Assembly (NCBI RefSeq): GCF_037893015.1
Contig: NC_133666.1
Coordinates: 565,814,959 to 565,878,958, forward strand
Direction of reading: 5' to 3'
Source of the DNA: Macrotis lagotis
Lineage: Eukaryota; Chordata; Mammalia; Peramelemorphia; Peramelidae
DNA: 64,000 bases
The translations under genes were made by a program, and so were the position numbers. The notes beneath the pieces are model-generated. The model saw only the letters and a list, made by a program, of their open reading frames with translations. It did no database searches and was not told the origin of the DNA. This document shows, in pieces, positions 56,690-64,000 of this stretch; position 1 is the stretch's first letter; every line of letters starts with the position of its first letter.

Positions 56690-57068
56690 TAATGATACTG
56701 ACTTAATGGCCAGGTCTCAAACCTGTCAGTGAGTTAGGAGGATGTCTACCCCTAATATGTAAAGACTTCACTCAGCAGAATGTTCAGATGAGAGCAATTT
56801 GTTCCAGTGGCCATTAAAGAAGCTGAAGCAGGTGCTGTGGAGTGCTAAGAGGTTGATCAGACATTAAAGACACCAAGGTCATCCACTGACACCTGGACCA
56901 TTGCTAGTCATCTTGACTTTTGTCTTGCAAATGGATTTTGATGATTCTGGAAGAGAAAGTGAGGCTGACAACTTTGTTGAATGAGGCAATGCTGTCTCAG
57001 TTAAATACAATTCACACATTAATCAAGATGTCATTGGTTTTTTGAAAATGAAGAAAGAACAACAGTCA
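56690..57068 (+). mobile_element. Non-autonomous RTE derivative (5'UTR joined to 3' end)
   Basis: Same family as 32470-32960: 'aaagacttcactcagcagaa', 'gagcaatttgttccagtggc', 'gctgaagcaggtgctgtgga', 'gttgatcagacattaaagac', 'tggattttgatgattctgga' and the RTE end 'gatgtcattggttttttgaa'. It lacks all RTE coding sequence and lies 1.7 kb from the RTE LINE. Confidence 0.75.
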
Positions 57069-57149
57069 ATACTTAAGTTCTTTTATTTCCAAACTTTGTT
57101 ATACCATATCCACTAAATTTAAGAGGTCTAAACTGAGGCAGCAATAACA

Positions 57150-57310
57150 ATTTACCAAGTTTAGAAGACTCAGATTCTTGCACTAGCTTTTAAATTAATC
57201 AGTTGTATGACCTTGGATAAATTCCTAAATTTCTTTAGGCCTCAGTTTTCTCCTTTGAAAAATGAGAGCAATGACCTGAATGATAAAAACTAATTCTATG
57301 ATTCAGAGAG
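57150..57310 (+). mobile_element. MIR-like SINE
   Basis: Sense: 'gttgtatgaccttggataaa', 'ttctttaggcctcagttttc' and 'tcctttgaaaaatgagagca'. Confidence 0.65.
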
Positions 57311-57565
57311 AAAATGTGTGTCAACATACATAGGCAATCATCTTTTATTTTTCTTCCCAATTTAGGAATGTTATGATGCAGTGGCGTTCACTTTGCTTTT
57401 GATAGAAGCCAAGAATTCCACAAAGAATTTCTAACACTTCCTTAATCATAGTAATTATTATTGCTTAATGCTTGTTTACTAATATTATGGATATATACTG
57501 GAGAAGAGTCAGCCAAAGGTCATCCTAAATTTTAATGTGTCTTCTTAAAAAGATACAGGATTCTA

Positions 57566-57720
57566 GGGGTGGCTAGGTGGCACAGTGGATGGAGTGCTGG
57601 CCTTGGAGTCAGGAGTACCTGGCTTCAAATCCGACCTCAGACACTTAATAATTACCTAGCTGTGTGGCCTTGGGCAAGCCACTTAACCCCATTGCCTTGC
57701 AAAATCTAAAAAAAAAAAAA
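57566..57720 (+). mobile_element. tRNA-derived L1-dependent SINE (WSINE1/SINE1-like)
   Basis: Near-consensus: 'aggggtggctaggtggcaca', 'ggccttggagtcaggagtac', 'gcttcaaatccgacctcaga' box B, 'taattacctagctgtgtggc', 'cattgccttgcaaaatct' and an A14 tail. Duplication aaaagatac on both sides (about 57548-57556 and 57718-57726). Confidence 0.94.
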
Positions 57721-57869
57721 AGATACCAGATACCCTTGACAAAGGGAAAAGGTCTTAATTTTGGAATTGTTTCCTGTTTCCCTCCACTACCTTCCTCTTC
57801 ACTCCCTTAAGATATCCAGCAATTTACAACATGTAGCTACATATCTGAAACTTTTCCCAAGGACAAGAT

Positions 57870-57972
57870 TACTGAGTAAAGGAACTATCCTATTTCTGTC
57901 TTTATACACCCCAGGACCTAGTATTTTTATCTTACATATAGTAAGGTAACTTAGAAAATGTGACTGAATTTA
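57870..57972 (+). mobile_element. L2 LINE 3' tail
   Basis: 'taaaggaactatcctatttc', 'ttatacaccccaggacctag' and 'cttacatatagtaaggtaac' follow L2 tail order at low identity. Confidence 0.5.
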
Positions 57973-58544
57973 ATGTGACATATGCAAGACAGAGAAATAC
58001 AAATATAGGGAAAGTTACTCAGGTAACCAGATTCCTATATGGCAGCTGCTCTGCCACATAGAGGAATATCCATAGAGGCTCTGTCATTCTTCCTAATGAG
58101 CACACAGTCAGCTCTGTAGGAAGGGGGGCAATTTAGAAGAGCTACCCAGAATCATGGGTAATGTCTGTGCTTTTATACACTGGCTATAGTTAATCTGTCT
58201 CTTATGAGAAGAAAAGATGGTGCCCTCAGGTTATTAACAACAGCTGCTGTTTTCCTGCTCCACAGATCAATTGCCATGCCTTTCTGGTTGCGGTAGTACA
58301 GTAGATACCAGTGGAATGTGCTATTCTCATTTCCTTTTTGATTTTAATTAAGGAACCATATCATAATTATGGGAAATTTGCACATGTTGTCACTCCAGAC
58401 CTCTGTGGGATGAGGATGCCTCTCTTCTTTAGATATACTATTTTTTATTTTTGATCAGACCTGTGATTTCATCTCCATTGGGAGTTCCCAATGAGGAATT
58501 TCCTTGGCCAATATAGATCAGCACCTTCTCTACAATTGCTTGGG
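57973..58544. other. No recognised feature
   Basis: About 0.6 kb without a named repeat or ORF. Confidence 0.35.
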
Positions 58545-58650
58545 GATCTGAGAGGTAAAAAGACTTACCCAAGGTTATACAACTACTATATAGTGTGTAA
58601 GCATGGCTAGATACTTGGTCTTCCTACCTTGGAGGTAACTCTCTATGCAG
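58545..58650 (-). mobile_element. MIR-like SINE fragment
   Basis: 'aaaaagacttacccaaggtt' and 'atacaactactatatagtgt' are an antisense MIR core and head half. Confidence 0.6.
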
Positions 58651-59354
58651 TATGCAATTTTCCCTTTCAATATGATAATATCAAAAATATTGTCTATTTC
58701 TTTATTTTTCCCTTCTTCTTTCATTCTTTCAGCTTTGGTCTGGACCTGTATTTTCATCTCAGTAGGAAGTTCACAATATGGTGGATTGATTGATTGCTTC
58801 ATTGGTTCTTGTCCTTCATTATCAAAGAAGATCAAAATGACACTACTATGTTAGAGATGAGTCATAGTGTGTCCTACTATGGCTGATCAGACCAATACAA
58901 GCTCAGAATGCTCTACCACAGGATGGACACAAATAGTCCATATGAACACCTGAAGAGGTTGTTCTAAATGTATGTATCTCATATGTATGTATCTCAGCTT
59001 CAATTTTTGCCTTGGTCACAAGTATAGCACCTTTTCTGATGAAGGCACACCATTTTGGGTGGTCCTGTGCAAGTGTCTCCCTAGCTGCACAATCAACTCC
59101 AAAGTTTTTAAGAGAGACTTTCAGGGTGTCCCTGTATCATTTCTTCTGATCCCACTGTCAATACTTGCCCTGTGTGAGTTTTCCATAAAATGGTCTTTTT
59201 GATAAGTATACACCTGGTATTCGAACAACATGGCCTTCCCATAATAGTTGTGCTCTCTGTAGTAATATTTGAATGCTTGGCAGTTTAGCTCAAGGAAGTC
59301 CCTCAGTATCTAGTATCTTATCCTATCAGATGATCTTCAGAATTTTCTTAAGAT

Positions 59355-59577
59355 GTGATCTTGGGCAAGTCACTTAACCCTAATTACCTTGCATTCAGGG
59401 CCATCTCCAGTCTGATTCATATCTGGTCACTGGACCCAGATGGCTCTGGAGTAGAAAATGAGACTGGTGACTTAGCACAGCATTCTTCATTCAAATTCAA
59501 TTTATGTCTTATCATGATTCTCATGATATTTTTGATGTCATGGTCTTCAAGAATGAAGGATACAAATTAAGACAATT
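59355..59577 (+). mobile_element. RTE-tailed SINE inserted in the RTE LINE
   Basis: Sense, 5'-truncated copy: 'gatcttgggcaagtcactta', 'gcattcagggccatctccag', 'cactggacccagatggctct', 'gactggtgacttagcacagc' and 'gtcttcaagaatgaaggata'. It lies in opposite orientation to the host LINE and post-dates it. Confidence 0.85.
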
Positions 59578-59937
59578 TAAATGGAAGTGATTTGGTTTCC
59601 TGTTATGGCACTGGTAGACTGTCCAGGTTTCATAGTTCTGTAGACCAGTTTGGTAGTCAGTCTAATAGTTCTTTTCTCTCATTCTCTTCTTTTGGAGCCT
59701 CCAAATACAGAGCTAGCTCCAGCAAAGCTTGTGTCAACTTCATTATCAATGTATACTTCCCTGGAAAGTACACTGCCAAGGTAAGTAAAATTATCCACAT
59801 TTTGAATACTGTGGATCTCTATTTGCTGTAATCAATAGTTCCACATATGGATGGTGTGTTGTTTTCTTGGTGTTGATTGTAAGATTGAAGTTGACAGAAG
59901 CAGCAGAGAATTATCCATATTTTTTTGCATCTCAGCT

Positions 59938-60599
59938 TCAGAGGCAGCATTGAATGCTGTGTTTATCTTTAGTGAAGGCATTTAATAACATAGCTGAAAA
60001 CATCATGCTAAAAACCATGAGAGCAAGGACACAGCCTTGTTTCACTCCATTGGTGATTGTAAAATCACAAGCACATTGTCCACTATCCCAAACCTGGGTG
60101 TGCAGGCCATTGTATGTACCAATACTGGTACATACAATACTGATGAACTCCAGGCAATCAAATTTTGACATATTTTTTCCATAAACTTTCATGACTGATG
60201 GTATCAATGGCCTTTTTAAGATCTACAAATGTATACAGACCTCTATTGTGCTCCTGGCATTTTTTTTTCTAGAGGTTTTGGGCAGCACATAACATACTGA
60301 CTTTTTTCTTGACTCTTTCTGAAGAGTCTCAGGGAGGTGATCATCTTCCAGGTGAGGGATCAGTCTATTGAGGGGGATTCTGGCAAGGATCTTACCAACA
60401 GTGACTGAAAGAGAATACCCCTGTCAGTGTTACAAGACAATTTATTCCCTTTACCTTTATAGAGATGGACAATGGAGCCATCCTTGAATTCCTGGGAGCT
60501 AATTTCTTCATGCCATATAACCTGGAAAATTTCAGTTAACTTTTGTATGAGAATCACCCACTTTGTTAATCTTAGCTGGAATAGAATGCTTTGCCACAT
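59938..60599 (-). pseudogene. RTE reverse transcriptase remnants
   Basis: Two open pieces. 60360-60599: WHEEISSQEFKDGSIVHLYK then GKGNKLSCNTDRGI, the RTE 'DFKDASIVHLYKRKGN...NHRGI' motif. 59938-60207: NGVKQGCVLALMVFSMMFSA, the RTE 'VTNGVKQGCVLAPTLFSMMFSAML' motif, here written in parts. The FADD-containing segment should follow downstream but is not readable. Confidence 0.88.
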
Positions 60600-61320
60600 G
60601 AAAGGAGTCTAAAGACATTTTTCTTTACTTGGAGCTTCAGCTAAGGACAGATTGACTTCAACTTGAGGTAAACAGTCAATGGATCCTGCATTGATTGATG
60701 ATCATCTTTGAACACTAAGTGTTCAGCCCATCTCTATAGGATCTTGTCCTTAGCACTAATCAATGGGACTCCATTAGCACTGAGTAGTTGAGATGCACCA
60801 TATGTCTGGCCCATAAATAGCTTTCAGGGTATCATATAAGCACTTTGGATTGTTACTATCTGCATAAAACTGAATTTTCTCTGTCTTCTTCCTGAGTCAA
60901 TAATCCTGAATCTCTCTAAGTTTCACTTGTACTTTATTTTTCATGGAATTAAATGCTGTTTTTTCAAAAATGAATGAATTATCCTACTGGTAACCCCCCC
61001 CCCCCCATGGAGTTCTTGTTTTTCATTTGCAGCTTATTTCCCCATCATTTTAATCAAACCAATTTTGATGCTTGAGTGTTCTGACCCAGATGAACAAATC
61101 TCTGAAAGTTGTCCACTCCTTTTCTGCTCCACTGTTGGGAGTCACTTCGCATTGGGACTGCTGCTTCATTTGAATGTGAATATTTAGCTTGGAGAGGATG
61201 AGTCTCTGATCAGTCCAACACTCTGTGTCACACATTTCCTTGTTACTCTCACATCCTGTCTACCTCTTCTCCTTACAAACACATAGTCTATTAGATACTA
61301 GAGATTGCTGTGAAGGTGAA

Positions 61321-61641
61321 TCAAGGAAGTTTGTTGCATTTAAGAACACAGAATACAGTGTTTGTGATGAGGTCATGTGCTATACAAGTTTTCATTAGTA
61401 GGTGACCATTGCAGTTGCTGTTTCCAATTCCATTTCTCCCAAGGACTCTTTGCCATGTCTGGTAATCTGAGCCTATTGTAGCATTAAAGTTACTCAGAAT
61501 TATAAACTTGTCCTCTTTTGGTACATTGCTGATAAGGGTCTCATAAAATTTTTCTTTGACTTCATCAGGTTTTTTCATGGAGGGAGCATAGGTACTGACA
61601 ATGACGTGGCATCTTCCTTCAAGTGACAATCTCATTGTCAT
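61321..61641 (-). pseudogene. RTE endonuclease domain remnant
   Basis: 106 open codons: VSTYAPSMKKPDEVKEKFYE, FIILSNFNATIGSDYQTWQR and VLGRNGIGNSNCNGHLLMKT match the RTE apurinic-type endonuclease ('GDFNAxxGxD', 'WxxVxGxNGxGxxNxNGxLLL'). The first conserved Gly-Asp reads Ser-Asn, removing a catalytic Asp. Confidence 0.88.
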
Positions 61642-61933
61642 GGACCTGCCATTCCCAGTTTTTGGTAGGCATTCAAGTTTGTTGTCTAGATTAGCTTTGA
61701 TTTCATGGCATTCCCTTTCACTGCGGCCACATCAGAAAACTGTGTATCCAGCTCTGATTTCAGTAAGCTGGTCTTCATTTGACCCTTGTTTCACTCAGGG
61801 CTGCTATTTGGATATGTTATCTACTGAGTTGTCTTGCAACAAGAACTATTCATCTTTCAGGTCTATTAGATCTTCTGTTGGCTAATGCATACTTTCCATG
61901 CACTGATAGTGAATGGGTTCTTTGAAGTTTTGT

Positions 61934-61935
<2 letters not shown>

Positions 61936-61983
<48 letters not shown>
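61936..61983. repeat. (TG)n microsatellite
   Basis: 24 TG units inside the 5' coding region of the RTE LINE. Confidence 0.95.
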
Positions 61984-61985
<2 letters not shown>

Positions 61986-62929
61986 TTCAACCAAAGGATG
62001 GGATCCCCACCTGCTCTGGTAATTAGGCTAAGGTTGGGTAAGCAGGTAATTTTTAAGGACTCCTTTTCTATCTCCTTCCTCACACAGGAGGTGAACAGTG
62101 CAATCCTTAAAAGACTTCTCAGGCACATCGGGGGCTGCTGAATTCTACTGCTACTTCCATCGAGGAAATGACCCTGTGATCTGAACCTCTTGTGTGCAGT
62201 GTTGTGATTACAGCTCTAAGTGTATCACTACCTTCTGCTTTGTCACTTGCCTGTCATGATAGAACTTTGAGATAGGAATGTGGTATGGGTGATGTCTTTT
62301 GATTTGTATGCAAATTGGATTTAAGTAGGGCAGAATTATACTAAGTCTTTGGTCTCACTCTCTCTTCCAAAGTCATCATAATCCAATGTCAAGACACCTG
62401 ATGATGGTTTTAGATGCACTGGATGACCCTGAGTCTTCAATGTCTAACCAAGCTCTAAGCACTCCACAGGAACTGCTTCAATTACCTTCCTGACCATTGG
62501 AACCAATTGTTCTCATTCACTTATCCCACCAGTGAAGACTTCACTTACTTTGGGTAGAACCCTCCCCCACCTCACTAATGGGTTTGAGACCCCTCAGTTA
62601 CCCTCAACTTGGTTTATCCCATCCTCTAAAATGGTTTATCAGCTGCTGTGCATGCTGCAGCTTCTTGGAACCACAAGTGAGAGGTGACTCAGGTGAACAT
62701 CAAAGCTGGAAAACAGCCCTGAAAAGGATTAGAAACCATCAACTAGAGGTACTAGTCTTCCTTGAACATACTTTACATCCCAGGCTCATAATATAGAAAC
62801 TCCCTCAATCAATGCAAAATAGAAACTCATGTAACTTCTAACCTTGGATATTTCTCTGGACCACTGAGACACTGACAATTCATAAACGGTCACAAGACTA
62901 ATATAAGTAAAGTATGTAACAATATTCTT

Positions 62930-63243
62930 TGTCCTTCATTCTCGAAGAAGACCATGACATCAGAGAGGTGATGCCTTGACAAGCATGTGAATTGGATTTG
63001 AGTGAGGAGATGCTGTGCTGAGTCACCAGTCTCACTTTCTCCTCTGGTACCATCTGGATCCAGTGACCAGATATGAATCAGGACAATTGGAGATGGCCCT
63101 GGATGTGAGGCAGTCTGGGTTAAGTGACTTGGCCAAGGTCACATAGCCAGTAAGTGTCAAGTGTCTGAGACTGGATTTTATTTGAACTCATGTTCTCCTG
63201 ATTCCAAGGTCAGTGCTCTTATCTACTGTGCTATCTTGCTGCC
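62930..63243 (-). mobile_element. Full-length RTE-tailed SINE (RTESINE1-like)
   Basis: Antisense, about 314 bp: RTE end 'tttgtccttcattctcgaag', 'gcatgtgaattggatttgag', 'tctggatccagtgaccagat', 'tctgggttaagtgacttggc' and the tRNA head 'tgctcttatctactgtgcta'. Collinear with 18835-19145. Confidence 0.88.
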
Positions 63244-63279
63244 CATATTTAAGGTAAGAAAAGGATGATGAAAGACCTA

Positions 63280-63327
63280 ACTTTTTAAGGCCACTGCATC
63301 TAGGGCTATCTTTAGTCAACCTGATCC

Positions 63328-63362
<35 letters not shown>

Positions 63363-63415
63363 TACACTGAATCTAGATGACTCTGAAGGAGAAAGTGAGT
63401 TTTTTTCAAGAGCAA
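63280..63415 (+). mobile_element. RTE-tailed SINE fragment with (TA)n
   Basis: 'gcatctagggctatctttag', 'caacctgatcc', a (TA)n(CA)n at 63326-63357, then 'ctgaatctagatgactctga' and 'aggagaaagtgag'. The microsatellite replaces part of the usual tail. Confidence 0.65.
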
Positions 63416-63423
63416 AGGACAAG

Positions 63424-63560
63424 GGGAAGCTAGGTGGAGCATTGAGTAGAGCACCAGCCCTGGAATCAGGAGGACCTGAGTTCAAATTTGAAGTCAGATG
63501 CTTAAAGCTTACTTAACTGTGTAACCTTGGGAAAGTCACTAAACTCCATTGCCTTACAAA
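63424..63560 (+). mobile_element. tRNA-derived L1-dependent SINE (WSINE1/SINE1-like)
   Basis: 'ggggaagctaggtggagcat', 'gagcaccagccctggaatca', 'gagttcaaatttgaagtcag', 'gtgtaaccttgggaaagtca' and 'ccattgccttacaaaaaatt'. Its 3' end is duplicated downstream. Confidence 0.85.
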
Positions 63561-63703
63561 AAATTTTAAAAAAGATCAAAGGACTAACACTATCAGTATA
63601 TTTAAGAAGCATGGCAAGTCCCTAAACTCCATTGCTTTACAAAAACAAAACCAAAAAACAAAACAAAACAAAACAAAAGACGAACACCATCAATATATTT
63701 AAT
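63533..63703 (+). repeat. Tandem duplication of the SINE 3' end and flank
   Basis: Unit 1 (63533-63612) and unit 2 (63616-63703) both run from 'aagtcMctaaactccattgc' through the A-rich tail to a shared flank 'gaacac.atcaatatattta'-type block. Because flank is included, this is a local tandem duplication and not two insertions. The tail of unit 2 has become (AAAAC)n. Confidence 0.8.
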
Positions 63704-63704
63704 T

Positions 63705-63990
63705 GAGGTCTGTTTTCCTTCCTTCAAGACCAGACTTTTACCCATAATACCACAGTGTCTCTAATAATTATATCAAAGTTTGCAAAGAACTTTACAAACA
63801 CTATATAATTTGAGCTTCACAATAACTCCAAGGTTAATATTATATGTAGTATTACTTTACTCTCATTTTATATATTAGAGATCTGAAACTTGGAGAGCTT
63901 AAGTGAGATATGCTCATGTTCATAAAGATAACAAATGTCAGAGGCTAGATTTAAACCTAAGTCCAAAACTCTATCTAGTATTTCACACTG
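63705..63990 (-). mobile_element. MIR SINE fragments
   Basis: 63705-63755 is an antisense MIR head end ('ccataataccacagtg'). 63770-63990 is a near full antisense MIR: 'aagtttgcaaagaactttac', 'gagcttcacaataactccaa', 'tctcattttatatattagag' and 'gattta aacc' type box region. Confidence 0.65.
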
Positions 63991-64000
63991 TCCATTATCA

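Larger units (their letters stand above)
58783..62720 (-). mobile_element. RTE-clade LINE, near full length, decayed
   Basis: About 3.9 kb antisense. On the minus strand: a 5'UTR from about 62720 ('agaagctgcagcatgcacag', 'gcttggttagacattgaaga'), endonuclease remnant at 61.3-61.6 kb, RT remnants at 60.6-59.9 kb, 3' coding part to 59.0 kb, and a 3' end 'ttctttgataatgaaggaca' with a short (CAAT)n-like tail at 58783-58797. RTE elements typically end in short tandem repeats. Broken by many frame changes, a (TG)n at 61936, a C-run at 60997-61007 and an inserted SINE at 59355-59577. The best assigned autonomous partner for the RTE-tailed SINEs in the window. Confidence 0.85.

Overview
This looks like 64 kb of non-genic (intergenic or intronic) nuclear DNA from a marsupial. 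The evidence is the repeat content: tRNA-derived SINEs with a box A/box B head and an A-rich tail, RTE-tailed SINEs, L1 copies with G-tract 3'UTRs, an ORF1-only L1 relative (HAL1 type), a decayed full-length RTE LINE, and many old L2, L3/CR1 and MIR copies. The species cannot be fixed from sequence alone. The poly(A) SINE ending in 'gccttgcaaaaa' suggests a dasyurid-like Australian marsupial to me, but that is a guess. No intact host protein-coding gene, tRNA/rRNA gene or CRISPR array was seen. The only host-gene sequence is a processed RPS27A (ubiquitin-ribosomal protein S27a) retrocopy at 2.67-3.28 kb.

Layout. 0-5 kb: MIR and L2 debris, a SINE whose tail has become an (AAAG)n satellite, the RPS27A retrocopy, then about 1.5 kb without recognised repeats. 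5-13 kb: a long sense L2 fossil interrupted by (TA)n and a 120-bp module that recurs at 10.3 kb, an L1 3' end, RTE-tailed SINEs, and an L1/HAL1 mosaic. 13-26 kb: L3/CR1 and MIR fragments, SINEs, L1 3' ends, a repeat-poor 1.2-kb island at 22.1-23.3 kb, and an antisense L2 with recognisable endonuclease and RT parts. 26.3-29.0 kb: a 2.7-kb 5'-truncated antisense L1 with a complete RT core. 29-34 kb: SINE clusters, microsatellites and a non-autonomous RTE derivative. 34.96-37.52 kb: a full-length HAL1-type element. 38-42.5 kb: L2 copies carrying MIRs and, across two of them, a perfect 64/65-bp inverted repeat. 42.5-58.5 kb: mostly repeat-poor sequence with scattered SINE, MIR and L3 copies, including a 2-kb island at 45.1-47.1 kb that is the best candidate for conserved non-coding sequence. 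58.8-62.7 kb: a near full-length decayed RTE LINE with a SINE inside it. 62.9-64 kb: more SINEs.

No operon-like or pathway logic is present. The relations that can be read are parasitic ones: L1 machinery explains the poly(A) SINEs, the HAL1-type element and the RPS27A retrocopy (target duplications and TT/AA-type insertion sites). The RTE LINE shares both ends with the RTE-tailed SINEs and with the 5'UTR-to-3'-end derivatives. The most unusual observation is the perfect inverted copy of a 64-bp MIR segment placed about 0.75 kb away inside another MIR, which looks like a recent template-switch event.
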